Positions 39,294 through 50,800 of a DNA stretch of 64,000 nucleotides are shown here, in pieces (the stretch's first letter is position 1; each line of letters starts with the position of its first letter). The notes beneath the pieces are model-generated. The model saw only the letters and a list, made by a program, of their open reading frames with translations. It did not search any database and had not been told where the DNA came from. The translations under genes and the position numbers were made by a program. Origin of the DNA: Kiritimatiellia bacterium (lineage in GTDB: Bacteria > Verrucomicrobiota > Kiritimatiellia > CAIVKH01); assembly GCA_027493775.1 (NCBI GenBank), contig JAOSKE010000003.1, positions 202,350 to 266,349 of the forward strand, read 5' to 3'.

Positions 39294-41010
39294 CTAGATT
39301 CGATCCGGCGCTTCAATGCCCAGCAGCGACAAACCGGTCTTCAGTACGCGGGCGGTGATGTCGCAGAGGCGGACGCGACTTTCGCGCACACCTGTTTCGG
39401 CCTTTAGGAAAGGAACGGTCTGATAAAACGTGCTGTAGATTTGTGCGACCTCGAACAGGTATTCACACAACACGTTCGGCTTGTACGATGCCATTGCGCG
39501 AATGACGATGTCAGGGAAACGCGCGAGATGCACCGCTAACCGACGCTCAATCGGTTCACCGAGGACAATAGGCGCATCTTCCGGGCGGCCATCTGGAAAT
39601 TGGTCACGATATTTATCGCGAACACTCGCAATACGCGCGTGGGCATATTGCAGATACGGCGCAGAGTTTCCATCAAGCGCCATCGCCTTATCCCAAGTGA
39701 AGGTCACAAGGCTCTGCGGATTTTGGCTCAAGTCGGCATACTTCACCGCGCCAATTCCAACCGCGCACGCGACTTCACGTTGTGTCGCTGCATCCATTTG
39801 CGGACTGCCCTCCCGCACGATGTCAAATGCGCGCGACTCGGCTTCGTCCAACAATCGTTCCAACTTGATGACATTGCCCTGGCGTGTCGAAAACGTCGCG
39901 TCGGGCAGGCGCATCAGACCAAACCAAACGTGGACGAGCTTCGTGTTCACGCCCAATTTTTTTCGCTACAGCAAAAAACTGTTTGAAGTGAAGTTGCTGG
40001 CGCTCGTCCGTGACATAGATCACGACATCGGGCGCAAATTCTTCGGCGCGATTCAGTACCGTTGCCAAGTCCGTCGTGGTGTAATTGAATCCGCCGTCGC
40101 TCTTGCGAACAATGCAAAGGGGGAGTTTTTCCTCGTCCAATTTTACGACCAACGCGCCCTCGCTGACTTCCGCGAGGCCGAGGGATTGGAGGCGTTCGAC
40201 AACTCCTGCGAGCCGCTCGTTGTAAAAACTTTCACCGCGATGGAGATCGAAGCGAACATCGAGTCGCTTGTAGATTTTCTCAAATTCGCCAAGACTGAGT
40301 TGAACGAACTGTTCCCACAACGCGCGATTTTCTTTGTCGCCCTGTTGCAGTTTGACCAGTTCTGCGCGAGCCTGATTGAGCCACGCTTCATCGTTCTTGG
40401 ATTGCTCGTAACTCTTTACGTAGAGCCGTTCTAATTCCGCAATGGGATCATTCTTCAATGCGTCGGCATCAAGGAAATTACGATAGCCGAGAATTAGAAT
40501 TCCGAACTGCGTCCCCCAATCGCCGAGGTGATTGTCTGCGATCACGTTGTAACCTAGAAAGCGATGCAGACGATCCAACGCATTTCCGATCACGGTCGAA
40601 CGAATGTGCCCGATGTGCATCGGCTTCGCGATGTTGGGACTTGAGTAATCGAGAATCACCGTCTTGCCTGCGCCAACTTCAGGCACACCGAGACGCTCGC
40701 CGAGCTGCATTTGCTCCAAGCGACAAGCGAGCGCACGGTCGTCCAAGTGAAAATTAATAAAGCCCGGCCCGGCAACTTCGAGGCGCGCAACGCCCTCCGG
40801 CAACTGCTCGATTAACTTTTGGGCAATCGCAACAGGCGATTGTTTCAGGCGTTTCGCGACCGCCATCGCCGCGTTGCATTGATAGTCGCCAAATCGCTGA
40901 TCCGTCGCAGGAGGCACGTCCACAGGCCAATCCGACCATTCCAATTCGGGGAACAGTTCGCGAAAGCGGGTTCGCGCCCATGCGCCAAGCTGTTGCTCTA
41001 ATGTGTTCAT
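39294..41010 (-). CDS. argS: Arginyl-tRNA synthetase (frame interrupted)
   Basis: A class I aminoacyl-tRNA synthetase that charges tRNA-Arg. From ATG 41010 it reads MNTLEQQLGAWARTRFRELF, with the catalytic SPNIAKPMHIGHIRST (HIGH) motif. The second half follows in another frame (GVNTKLVHVWFGLMRLPDAT, FSTRQGNVIKLERLLDEA) and ends with the usual anticodon-binding C-terminus. The two halves join at a run of seven T on the plus strand (39957-39963); six would read AVAKKLGVNTKL. Since argS is essential, an uncorrected break is very unlikely to be real. The corrected length is ~571 residues. Confidence 0.95.
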
Positions 41011-41197
41011 TACAAAGTTGTTATGCGCGTTTGAAGATGACGCAAAAAACCGCCTGATCAAAGGCAAAATAACGTGAGGTTTGTGTTAGGCAAGCAAAGA
41101 AAAAACTAATCATAAAACGGTTGCAATCAGGGGGGCATCCTATATTCGCGCCTTCATTGACAGACAGCCATGTCGCGTTAACAGCAGGAGGTTTATC

Positions 41198-41581
41198 ATG
41201 GCTACCAAAAAAACTACTACTCAAACAAAAAAGGCGGCAGCGCCTAAAGCTTCCAAAGTTCCAACCGCGAAAGCCGTAGCCGCAGCAGCAGCAGCAGCGG
41301 AAACCAAGGGCCAGCCAGCTCCGGTCGCTGTCAAAGCGGCGGTGAAGCCGACCGAGACACCCGCGACCGTGGCAGCCAAACCCGCTGCGCCAGTTGCAGC
41401 GAAGCCGGTTGCGGCGAAGCCTTCGGTAATCAGCCAGGCCGAACGCCAGCGGATGATTGAGCAAGCTGCCTATTTCCGCGCTGAGAAGCATGGATTCGAC
41501 GGCGACTCTTCCGCACACTGGCGGGCTGCCGAGGCCGACATTGACGCGGACCTCAAGCGTCGCGGCATCGTCGTTCGCTAA
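41198..41581 (+). CDS. DUF2934 protein with Ala/Lys-rich tail
   Basis: A 127-residue protein with an excellent AGGAGG Shine-Dalgarno. The first ~80 residues are low-complexity Ala/Lys/Pro (KKTTTQTKKAAAPKASK, PAAPVAAKPVAAKP), like bacterial histone-H1-type tails. The last ~45 residues form a DUF2934 domain (RMIEQAAYFRAEKHGFDGDS, AHWRAAEADID). The basic tail could bind DNA or RNA; this is inferred, since DUF2934 has no known function. It is a single-gene unit ending at a clear hairpin. Confidence 0.85.
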   Translation: MATKKTTTQTKKAAAPKASKVPTAKAVAAAAAAAETKGQPAPVAVKAAVKPTETPATVAAKPAAPVAAKPVAAKPSVISQAERQRMIEQAAYFRAEKHGFDGDSSAHWRAAEADIDADLKRRGIVVR

Positions 41582-41597
41582 TCGCGAAAATAATGTG

Positions 41598-41630
41598 CGC
41601 CCCGTGTCTGCCGTCGGCGAACACGGGGCG
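41598..41630. terminator. Bidirectional terminator between convergent genes
   Basis: A 10-bp stem CGCCCCGTGT/ACACGGGGCG with a 13-base loop, followed by an AT-rich TAATTCTATTT. It sits in the 54-base gap between the DUF2934 gene and the convergent DUF2752 gene. Confidence 0.7.
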
Positions 41631-41635
41631 TAATT

Positions 41636-42019
41636 CTATTTCAATCCCGCGCCCAAGCGATACAACCAGTTAACCGCCAGCGCGAGCGCCAACGATATCC
41701 ACATCCATCGCCGGATATGCGGTAGCGCATCGCTCGCGCCTACGCGCATTCGCATGGCGCGCCACCCGCTACTCAGTGTAAGTGCGCAAGCGATTGGAAA
41801 CAGCAAAGCGCCAACCGGCGACTGCCGAAAGGCTTCGCCCCAGGCCCCCTGCCCCATCGCGAGGAACGCCCGTGTCATTCCGCAAAACGGACAGGGCCAC
41901 CCCGTCGCCCTGAGAAAGACACACTGGACAAGAGGTGCATCATCGCGAGGCCACCAGAGTCCGAAAGCCACCGCGATGAAGCTGATCACAAACACCGAAC
42001 CCCACGCGGTGCGGTTCAA
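41636..42019 (-). CDS. DUF2752 membrane protein
   Basis: A 127-residue membrane protein with three to four hydrophobic helices and the family signature CPFCGMTRAFLAMGQG. DUF2752 proteins are small membrane proteins of unknown function common in Bacteroidota and Verrucomicrobiota. The start overlaps the stop of the upstream aminotransferase (ATGA, 42016-42019), so it is translated with it. No further role can be given. Confidence 0.88.
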   Translation of the reverse strand: MNRTAWGSVFVISFIAVAFGLWWPRDDAPLVQCVFLRATGWPCPFCGMTRAFLAMGQGAWGEAFRQSPVGALLFPIACALTLSSGWRAMRMRVGASDALPHIRRWMWISLALALAVNWLYRLGAGLK

Positions 42020-43152
42020 GTATCGAGCGCCTCCGCCATTCGCTCCAATCCGGTCAGCAAGCGACTACGCGGGCAACCGAAATTCAACCGAAGAAAACCG
42101 GGCGCGCCGAAGTCCTCGCCATTCGACAACCCAACACCCGCTTCTTCAAAGAAGTTGTGCGGACGATCGAGGTTCAGCCCACGAACATCCAGCCACGCCA
42201 AATACGTCGCCTCCATCGGGTGCAGTTTAATCGCGGGCATTCGCTCTTTCACAAACGAGTAAACGAGATCGCAATTCCCACGCAAATACGCGAGGGCTTC
42301 CTGACGCCATGGCTCACCATAGCGGTAGGCTGCGGCACAACCCGCATACCCAAACGCATTAATCTCCGTGATAATTCCGCGAGTCGCGCGACGGAAGGTC
42401 GTCCGCAATCCAGCATCAGGAATCACCGCATAGGCACAGGCGAGGCCGGGCAGATTGTAGGTCTTGCTCGGCGCGTGCAACGTAATCACTCGGCGAGCCG
42501 CACGCTCACCTAAAGCCAGGGTCGGCGTCCACGGGACATCGTCGAGAATCAAGTCGCAGTGAATTTCATCAGAAATCAAAATCAAATCATGCCGCTCACA
42601 AAAATCGAGGAGCTGTTCGAGTTCCTCGCGACGCCAGACGCGACCGACAGGGTTATGCGGGTGGCACAAAATAAAGAGGCGCGTATTCTTCGTCACCGCC
42701 TGCTCCATGGCATCCCAATCGAAACCCCACCGCTCATTCTGCAAAAGCAAAGGAACGGTGATCCGCTTGCGATCCTGAAAAATCGGTGCGCTCAAAAATG
42801 GCGGATAAACCGGCACGCACGTCATCACCGCATCGCCCGGCTCACCAAACGCGCGGCAGATCAAATTCAGCGCGGGAACCAATCCCGGCATCCACACCAG
42901 CCACTCGGGCCGGGCGGCGATTGTGTGCCGCCGTTGCAGGTACTGAAGAACTTCCTGCACCACCTCGTCATAAGGGATCGTGTAGCCAAAAATTTTGTGC
43001 TCCACCCGCGCGCGCAGCGCGTCAACGATTTCCGGTGCCGACGGAAAATCCATATCGGCCACCCAAAGCGGAATAACATCCCGCCCGGCATACCGATCCC
43101 ATTTCAGGCTCCCGGTGTTCTTGCGATCAGGCACGGAATCAAACTCAAACAT
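42016..43152 (-). CDS. MalY/PatB-type PLP-dependent C-S lyase (cystathionine beta-lyase)
   Basis: About 378 residues of the fold-type I aminotransferase superfamily, MalY/PatB branch. Marks are LKWDRYAGRDVIPLWVADMD near the N-terminus, the LCHPHNPVGRVW substrate loop, SDEIHCDLIL, the PLP lysine in HAPSKTYNLPGL and the C-terminal RLNFGCPRSRL. Family members split cystathionine or cysteine conjugates to thiols, pyruvate and ammonia. With metY and metX elsewhere in the window, it could act in methionine synthesis, though the distance argues against a shared operon. An in-frame GTG at 43158 is a possible alternative start. Confidence 0.9.
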   Translation of the reverse strand: MFEFDSVPDRKNTGSLKWDRYAGRDVIPLWVADMDFPSAPEIVDALRARVEHKIFGYTIPYDEVVQEVLQYLQRRHTIAARPEWLVWMPGLVPALNLICRAFGEPGDAVMTCVPVYPPFLSAPIFQDRKRITVPLLLQNERWGFDWDAMEQAVTKNTRLFILCHPHNPVGRVWRREELEQLLDFCERHDLILISDEIHCDLILDDVPWTPTLALGERAARRVITLHAPSKTYNLPGLACAYAVIPDAGLRTTFRRATRGIITEINAFGYAGCAAAYRYGEPWRQEALAYLRGNCDLVYSFVKERMPAIKLHPMEATYLAWLDVRGLNLDRPHNFFEEAGVGLSNGEDFGAPGFLRLNFGCPRSRLLTGLERMAEALDT

Positions 43153-43266
43153 GATCACTCTCTATCTATCCTGCAGCATCCAGTGACAAACGCCGCAGAA
43201 GTGGAAATTGGGCGCGGCGGAAGCTCCAAGGCCTTTCTCACCCCGCTAGTTAACTTTCAAAGCTGA

Positions 43267-43653
43267 TTACCTCAGCACGCCAGCGAGTAGTTGCATCACT
43301 TCTGCGCCGCCTTTGCTTTTGGCAAAGCTCAGGAGGACGGGGACAAACTTTCCGATCATGTCCGGGCTGAGGTTCAATTGGCCGAAGCCACCGGCAAGCG
43401 CGGCAAGCTGTCCAGCCTTTGCGCCGCCGAGCGAACCGGCGAGGCTACCAGCAAGACCCATCAGACCGCCGCCAACGGGGTCTTTCGGGGTGCTGGAAAT
43501 CAGCTTTTTCGCATCAGGGATAATTGAAGTGATTTTTGAAAAATCACCGCCCAATTTATTCTGGGCCAGTTTAAGCAATAAACCCGCGCCGCCTGCGGCC
43601 TGGTTCTGCTGCACGCCCAATTCCGAAACCAACAGATTTACCAATTCGCTCAT
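43267..43653 (-). CDS. DUF2780-like small protein
   Basis: A 128-residue protein (MSELVNLLVSELGVQQNQAA) with glycine-rich helical repeats (GLMGLAGSLAGSLGGAKAGQ) as in DUF2780/VcgC-VcgE-type proteins, whose function is unknown. A GGAGAAG Shine-Dalgarno precedes the ATG. It follows cvpA after about ten bases and is the third gene of the HerA-like/cvpA group. Confidence 0.75.
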   Translation of the reverse strand: MSELVNLLVSELGVQQNQAAGGAGLLLKLAQNKLGGDFSKITSIIPDAKKLISSTPKDPVGGGLMGLAGSLAGSLGGAKAGQLAALAGGFGQLNLSPDMIGKFVPVLLSFAKSKGGAEVMQLLAGVLR

Positions 43654-43664
43654 TTTAACTTCTC

Positions 43665-44118
43665 CTATTTCCCGGGGATCACCCGGACCGCAATTTTTCC
43701 GAAAAATGATTGTGAAGTTGCATCACGCCCCAAGGCATCGCTCGCCAAATGAAACAGCCCAGCAATGCTCAAGACGACTAGAAATAATCGCACGCCACCG
43801 GCAATCATTCCACCTACTTTCGAATATTTTGCAAAAGCGCGCCGCGAGGAGCGTGGCCAAGGTCTTTTTCAAGGTGCGCGTCAGCCACCACGCGCCGCCC
43901 AGCGCGATAATGAACGCAAGCGGTGCCGAAATACCGCCGGTCATGGAAAACAATTTTTTGAGCAGGGCGCTAATAAATCCGTACAGGCCGCATCCGGCGA
44001 CAAACGCAAGCAGCATGCGGATGAGGCGATAGCCTTCATCCGCCAACCCACGCATTCGCCCGCGCCAGATGCCAAAGGCGATATATGCCGCTGCAATGAG
44101 ATCAACAGCGCTCATCAT
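43665..44118 (-). CDS. cvpA: CvpA-family membrane protein (frame interrupted)
   Basis: About 151 residues with four hydrophobic helices (MMSAVDLIAAAYIAFGIWRG at the start), as in CvpA colicin-V-production proteins. The start overlaps the stop of the HerA-like gene (ATGA, 44115-44118). An A4 run at 43833-43836 (T4 in the gene) breaks the frame; three T give RFAKYSKVGGMIAGGVRLFL and a natural end VRVIPGK at 43665. CvpA proteins are conserved membrane proteins of poorly known role in envelope stress and curli/colicin export. Confidence 0.82.
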
Positions 44119-46588
44119 GCCGGCTCCACAAATCCGTCCGCACTCTTCTTCCACGGCGACCAGCAGAGACCCACAGCGCCAATGGTGATGTCCGATTTGC
44201 GCGGCGCGACGCGAGTTGCCTCGATAACCGCCGATGCAGGGTCAAATGAGTCCTGCAATGCGGCGACTTCGTCATTGAACTGTTTTTCCAAGTCCTGATG
44301 CCGCGCTCTCAGCGACTCAAGCGACTCGCCAGCACGAGCAACGTCCTGCTGCTCCTTGCCGATTTTGCTCGCGCTTTTCAGCGTGGAGGTCGCGCGTCCG
44401 ATATTTCCAGCGGATACCGCCCGGCGCCCCATAAATGCGCCGAGCAGGGTTGCGCCAAAGCCGAGCGCTGTGGAAAGTTTTTGCTGACTGGCCTGCGCTT
44501 TCTCGCGCTCCACTTTTTCCTCCGCGCGCAGAATGCGATCCGCCGCCGTTTGCATCCGAGTTGCGTATTTCACCCGGAGCTTCTCAATCTCCGTGTCACG
44601 CCGCTCGCGCAAGGCCTGTACGACACGTGCGCGGAAGTCGCCTTCGGTCTCGTCGGACTTCGACAACATTTTGAGCGGGGTGAAGGTGAAGAGTTCCAGA
44701 TTTTCGTTCTGGTAAAGGTGAGAGCTGAGTGTCTTTTGCCACTCGCCCATCACCTTCTTCTGTGAGGCCGACGAGGGCAGTGCGCTGAAACTCGCGCCGG
44801 TTTGTGGCTGGCGTTCCAACGTGCTCTTGAGGTCGCCCTCAACACGCGCGTTCTCCCAATCCGCAAAGCCATCTTCGCCCACCGGCGCAATCAAGGTCCG
44901 CGTCACCCATGTATCCAATCCGGCTTTCCCGTCAATAAAATGCAGTTTGCTGATTCCGATGACGCCGGGGCGATAAATCAAATCTCCGCCCGGCACGGTC
45001 GGACGCAGAAAGTATTCCGTAATTTCCGGCGGCAATACCGGTCGCATTCCAGCTCCCGCAGGCTGCGATGACGCGGCGGAGGCTGCATCCGCTTCAACTG
45101 CGCTTTGCGACACAGTTGGCGCCGCGAATGTTGGCGCAGCGACCGACGCAACGCGCGGCGCTGCCACAGGGGCGGCGGGCACACTCGCCATCGCCCGTTT
45201 GATTTGCGGCAGAGTCATCGGACCCGCGAGATAGCTCAACGCCCAGCGGCTCTGAAACACAACCGGCGCATCGTCGTGAACGTTGCGCATCAGAAATACG
45301 CGATTGCCAAGGCCAGCGAGTGTCCGTTCCATCGTTGGGCGATCAAATGACGCGCCAGCAGTCGCGGCTGCGCCTTCCAGCCCTTCAATCACGCGCATTT
45401 TATCGCGCTCGGTCTGTAGTCGGCCAATCCACCATGTTCCCGCATTCGACAATCCCTTGTAATCAAGGTCCACAGGATTTTGAGTGGACAGCACCACACC
45501 GACACCAAACGCGCGCGCCTGCTTGAGCAACGTCAGCATCGGTGTTTTGGATGGCGGGTTGCTGTTCGGCGGGAAGTAGCCGAAAATTTCGTCCATATAC
45601 AGCAACGCGCGCAGGCTACTCGTGCCGGACTGTGCGCGAACCCAAGACAAAACTTCGTTCAGCAAAATGGTGACGAAGAACATTCGCTCGGCATCGGATA
45701 GATGTGCGATGGAAAGAATTGCGACGCGCGGTTTACCTTCCGGGGTGTAGAGCAATCGTTGAATGTTCAACGGTTCGCCTTCCATCCACGCGGAAAAACC
45801 CGGCGATGCGATGAGGTTGTTCAACGACATCGCAAGGGTGAAGCGATCCTTTGCGGGATAGAACGACTCAAGGTCAAACACGCCGATTTTGCTGAATGGC
45901 GGCTTTTGAATCTCCGCAATAATTGCAGCGATATCCAAGTCGCGCCCCTCGCGCCACGCGCTATCGAGAATGTTGGAGAGCAAAATATGTTCGCGGCTCT
46001 GAATCGGGTCGGCGTTGATGCCCATCAAACCGAGCAACCCGGAAACGGCCGACAGAATGCGATCACGCAGCGCGGAAGGGTCCTGGATTGTCTCTTCCGA
46101 CGGCGCAGAGAAGGAGCGCAGGATTTGCAACGGACGTCCGGACGCATTGCCCGGTGTATAGATTGCAAGTTCCGCCGCATCCTTGAACCGCTGAATCCGC
46201 TCGCCAGCCTGCCCCCATTCAGCGAGTCCCTTCCGCCAAGTCTCAGCGGTTTTTGTCGCCAACTCATCCGGCGTCACGCCCTTGCGCGCGGCTTCTGCCT
46301 CGTCCACCCACGGACGAAAATCGGCCGGTTGTAATTCTGGAAATGCAAGAAGCAGGTTTCCGAGATCGCCTTTCGGGTCAATCGCAATGGCTGGAATGCC
46401 ATCAATCGCGGCCTCCTCCAGCAAAGAAAGGGCGAGACCCGTTTTGCCGCTGCCGGTCATCCCGACAATCACGCCGTGTGTCGTGAGGTCTTTCGAACTG
46501 TAGAGCAGCAAGTCGTCCGTGCGCTGCCCCGCTGCGAGGTCGTATTCTTTGCCCAAGTAAAAACGCCAAGTTTTTCAAAGTCCTGCAT
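44115..46588 (-). CDS. HerA-like P-loop ATPase (frame interrupted near the start)
   Basis: A large ATPase of the HerA/FtsK-like, DUF87-related group. Walker A is GMTGSGKTGLALSLLEEAAI, Walker B LLYMDEIFGYFPPN, with sensor segment VVLSTQNPVDLDYKGL. The last ~250 residues carry a coiled coil (RAEEKVEREKAQAS). The true start is ATG 46588, with AAGGAAGG Shine-Dalgarno: MQDFEKLGVF, then an A5 run at 46559-46563 (T5 in the gene) where one more T gives FYLGKEYDLAAGQRTDDL. The corrected length is ~824 residues. Such ATPases move DNA or unfold proteins; the role here is unknown. It is upstream of and overlaps cvpA. Confidence 0.85.
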
Positions 46589-46615
46589 AGATCAATTTCC
46601 TTCCTTGCCCCACAT

Positions 46616-46646
46616 AAAAAAACGGGCGGTTCAAATGAACCGCCCG
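46616..46646 (-). terminator. Rho-independent terminator after the DUF481 gene
   Basis: An 11-bp stem CGGGCGGTTCA/TGAACCGCCCG with a 2-base loop, followed on the minus strand by seven T (46622-46616). It ends the carB-mscL-DUF481 transcript just before the HerA-like gene. Confidence 0.92.
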
Positions 46647-46670
46647 CTATTTTAGACATTTGCTGCCGAA

Positions 46671-47399
46671 TTACAACTGATAGGCGAGTGCGGCAATAAC
46701 CGTCGTATCGCTCTTCTTGTGCTCCGGCGCTGGAGTGCTGTCATACGTATTCCGGGCAATCAAGCGGATGGAGGTGCTATTGTTAATTGCAGCCTCAATG
46801 CCGATTTCGCTGTTAAGCAGATAGTCGTCGAAATCATCCACAAGCGGGAGATATTCGAGAGACTGCCAAAGCTTGGCCGTCGCGCTCAACTGGCGCTCAT
46901 AGCGCTCACCGACGCGTAGCGCCCATTCGTCACGGCTTTCACCGCCGACTTTTTCGGCGATGTAGGCGGGACCGACTTCTACACCCAGCCAGGAGTTGTC
47001 GTTCTTTATCAGATAGACACCGGGGCCTACCGATGCGATCACGCGGTAGTCAACATCCGCGATATCGTCATACAGCGCAGACAGATTTCCCAACCAGTAC
47101 ACGCGTTCCGATACGGAACGGCGATATTCCGCGACGCCCTTCAGGTTTTCCGTGTTCTTCTCATCGTCATTCTCGCCATACGCGCCGTCGAGAGCGAGGC
47201 GCAGCGTGTACTCGTCACGCTTGCGATCAAACAGATAGCCAGCAGTGCCCAATAGGGTATCGCTGTTGCCGTCCGTCATGGTAAATCCCAACGCAACCGA
47301 GTGCTCGCTCGGCGCTTTTTCGGCAGGCCCCTCATCGGCGAAAGTCCCAGTGGCGCACAGGCCCACTGCCGCCAAAATCAGCGCTATATGTTTCGTCAT
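46671..47399 (-). CDS. DUF481 outer-membrane beta-barrel protein (YdiY-like)
   Basis: A 242-residue protein with its own AAGGAG Shine-Dalgarno and signal peptide ([18 protein letters not shown]). The mature part alternates beta strands ([47 protein letters not shown]) and ends in LAYQL with a terminal hydrophobic residue typical of outer-membrane barrels. DUF481 proteins are salt-induced outer-membrane proteins of unclear role. It follows mscL after 17 bases; together they could form an osmotic stress group. A terminator lies just beyond its stop. Confidence 0.88.
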   Translation of the reverse strand: MTKHIALILAAVGLCATGTFADEGPAEKAPSEHSVALGFTMTDGNSDTLLGTAGYLFDRKRDEYTLRLALDGAYGENDDEKNTENLKGVAEYRRSVSERVYWLGNLSALYDDIADVDYRVIASVGPGVYLIKNDNSWLGVEVGPAYIAEKVGGESRDEWALRVGERYERQLSATAKLWQSLEYLPLVDDFDDYLLNSEIGIEAAINNSTSIRLIARNTYDSTPAPEHKKSDTTVIAALAYQL

Positions 47400-47416
47400 T
47401 TCTTCTCCTTGTTTTC

Positions 47417-47834
47417 TTACTTCTTCAACAAATCGCGGATTTCCGTCAGCAACGCGACATCGGCGGGGGGCCGCCGGCGCTGCGGGCGCTGCCTCTTCCT
47501 TGCGCTTCATTGCGTTCAACGCCTTGATGAAGAGGAAGAGAGCAAAGGCCACGATAACAAAATCCACGATCGCGTTAATGAACACGCCATAGGTCAAAAT
47601 CGGGGCGCCTGCGTCTTTTGCCGCCTGAATGGACGCATAGCTTTCGCCATTCAACGCAACGAACAGGTTCGCAAAATTAATCTTTCCCAGCGCCAGCCCG
47701 ATAACCGGCATCATCACATCATTCACGAGCGAGGTCGTAATTTTCCCGAACGCGCCGCCGATAATTACGCCGACGGCGAGGTCAATCACGCTTCCGCGCA
47801 TCGCAAACTCTTTGAACTCTTTTAGCATTCCCAC
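47417..47834 (-). CDS. mscL: Large-conductance mechanosensitive channel (frame interrupted at the end)
   Basis: About 138 residues: [20 protein letters not shown], then the two helices with [20 protein letters not shown] and [15 protein letters not shown]. Near the end a G6 run on the plus strand (47465-47470) shifts the frame; five give [20 protein letters not shown] and a stop at 47417. MscL is the emergency release valve opened by membrane tension on osmotic downshock. The GTG at 47834 fits the AAAGGAG seven bases upstream. It lies 35 bases after carB and 17 bases before DUF481. Uncorrected, it would appear fused to the DUF481 protein. Confidence 0.9.
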
Positions 47835-47869
47835 AGTATTTCTCCTTTAGGTGTGTCTTCTACTTTTCC

Positions 47870-50800
47870 CTACACGTAATCCTGCAACGCACGAACGCCC
47901 CAATCGTGTTCCTGCACGTACCGGATGGCGCCCACCGTCGCGCGCGCGCCGTCTTCGGTTGTCACAATCGGGATGCCGCGACTGATCGCCTCGGAGCGAA
48001 TCTTTATTTCGTCCGCTCGCGCGACGAGACTGCTCGGGCTGTTAATCACCAGATGAATATCGCCCCGTTTCATAAGGTCAAGCACGTTCGGATGCTCGCC
48101 CTCGACCACCTTCGGCACAACCATGGACGCGACGCCCGCCTGTTTCAATGCCGCCGAAGTGCCGATGGTCGCATAGAGTTCGAAGCCCATCGAAACGAGG
48201 TCCTGCCCGACGGAAACCAGCCACGGCTTGTCGGAATCGCGGGCGCTGACAAAGACCCGCCCCTTCAACGGAAGCTTCTGCCCCGCCGCAATCTGGCTCT
48301 TCCAGTAAGCCAGCTCGAAATTTTTATCAATGCCCATGACCTCGCCGGTGGATTTCATTTCGGGGCCAAGAATCGGATCAACGCCGGGGAACCGCGTGAA
48401 TGGCAGCACCGCCTCCTTCACCGCGCACCACGGCACTTCCTTGCGATGCGAAGTCAGCCCCAGGTCCTTCAGCGTCTTGCCGAGCGCGACCTGCGCCGCA
48501 AGGCGCGGCAGCGGAACACCCGTCGCTTTGCTGACAAACGGCACCGTGCGCGATGCGCGGGGGTTCACTTCAATAATGTAAATCTCCTCGCCCTTCACCG
48601 CGACCTGCACGTTAAGCAGACCCTTCACATCAAGCGCCAACGCAATGCGCCCGCAGGACTCTTCAATTTCGCGGACGATCTTCGCGGGCAGCGTATGCGG
48701 CGGAGTTGCGCAGGCGCTGTCGCCGGAGTGAATGCCCGCAACCTCGACGTGCTGCATGACACCGCCGATATAGACATCCTTCCCGTCGCACAACACGTCC
48801 ACGTCCACCTCAATCGCGCGCTCGAGATAGCGGTCAATCAAAACGGGATGCGTCGGACTGGCCATGAACGCAGCCTCCACAAAGGGGCCCAATTCGTGAT
48901 CGCTGTACGCAACCACCATCGCGCGACCACCGAGGACGTACGACGGACGAATCATCACCGGATACCCGATTTTGTGCGCGACCGACGCCGCTTCCTGCAC
49001 GGACATCACGGTATCGCTTTCCGGCTGCTTCAAACCGAGGCGCTCCAGCAGCTCGCGGCAGCGTTTGCGGTCTTCCGCAATATCAATGCTGTCCGCCGAA
49101 GTGCCCAACACGTTGCATCCGGCCTTGAGCAGCGGATTCGCAAGATTCAAGGGCGTCTGGCCGCCCATTTGAACGACAATGCCGTGCGGCTTTTCGTTCT
49201 CATAAATGTTCATCACGTCCTCAAACGTGAGCGGCTCAAAATACAGCTTGTCCGAGGTGTCGTAGTCCGTGGACACCGTCTCCGGATTGCTGTTAATCAT
49301 GATCGCTTCGTAGCCCAGCTCGCGCGCGGCGTGAACCGTATGCACGCAGCAGTAGTCGAATTCAATCCCCTGCCCGATCCGGTTCGGGCCGCTGCTCAGG
49401 ATAATGACCTTCTTCTTGTCCGTGACCCGCGACTCATCGCGTTTCTGATAGCTTGAATAATAATAGGGCGTGTACGCCTCGAATTCGCCGGCGCAGGTGT
49501 CCACCTGCCGATAGACCGGCATCACGCCCGCGGCCACGCGCTCGGCGCGGACATCGGCCTCCGAGACATCCGTGCCGCGCAACGCCGCGATTTGGCGGTC
49601 GGAAAACCCGACGCGCTTCGCCTCGCGAAGCAAATCAAGCGGCAACGGCGCATTCCGTGGCGACTTAATAATCTGCCGCTCCACCTCGACAATCTCCGCA
49701 AAATTGTCCACATACCACGGATCGAAGCCGGTGAGATCGCAAATCCGCGCGACGGGAATTCCCATCTTCAGCGCGCGCTTGATCAAAAAGTGGCGGTCCG
49801 CTCGCGGCTTTTTCAACTCGCTCTCCACATCCGCGATCGCCGACACTTTTGCCTCCATCTTCAGGTCGTACCCGTCCACACCCATTTCAAGACCGCGCAG
49901 TGATTTTTGGTACGCCTCCTTGAAATTCTCGCCGATCGCCATCGTCTCGCCGACGGACTTCATACTGACGCCGAGCATCGGCTCCGCGCCGCTGAATTTC
50001 TCAAACGTGAACCGGGGAAACTTCACCACCACGTAATCAATCGTCGGCTCAAACGCCGCCTTCGTCACGCGCGTGATGTCGTTGGACAATTCATCGAGCG
50101 TGTAACCGATCGCCAGCTTCGCCGAAATTTTAGCGATGGGAAATCCCGTCGCCTTCGACGCCAGCGCGGAACTCCGCGACACACGCGGGTTCAGCTCTAT
50201 CACCACCGTGCGTCCGGTCTTTGGATTTTGCGCAAACTGCACGTTCGAGCCGCCCGACTTCACGCCAATCGCGCGCATGATGCGAATCGCCATGTCACGC
50301 ATCATTTGATATTCGCTGTTGGTCAACGTCTGCGCGGGAGCAACGGTCACGCTGTCGCCCGTGTGAATCCCCATCGGGTCCACGTTTTCGATGGAACAAA
50401 TGATGATGCAGGTGTCCTTCGAGTCCCGCATCACCTCGTACTCAAGCTCCTTCCAACCAAGCACAGACTCCTCGATTAGAACCGTGTGATTCCGGCTCGC
50501 CTGCAAACCGCCGTGCGCGATCACCTCCAGCTCCTCGCGAGTATGCGCCGTGCCGCCGCCCGTTCCGCCGAGCGTAAAACTGGGACGGATGATGACCGGG
50601 TATCCGATCCACTCCGCCGCCGCGATCGCCTCATCCACGTTGTGTACCAGACGACTGCGCAGGCTCTCCACCCCCGCCTTCTCCATGCACTCCTTGAATT
50701 CGATTCGGTCTTCCGCGCGGCGAATCACATCCGCCTGCGCGACCAACATTTCCACGCCGTATTTTTCCAGCGCGCCCGTTTCCGCAACAGCCAGCGCGGT

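Noticed and set aside
39957-39963. Programmed frameshifting in argS
   Set aside because: No known argS uses it, no slippery-site stimulator is evident, and many unrelated genes show the same kind of break at homopolymers.
43267-44118. Cluster read as a colicin-production system because of CvpA
   Set aside because: CvpA is a widespread conserved membrane protein, and no colicin or immunity gene is present.
47906-49456. 516-codon plus-strand frame inside carB
   Set aside because: Antisense shadow of a high-G+C gene; Arg/His-rich with no known pattern.
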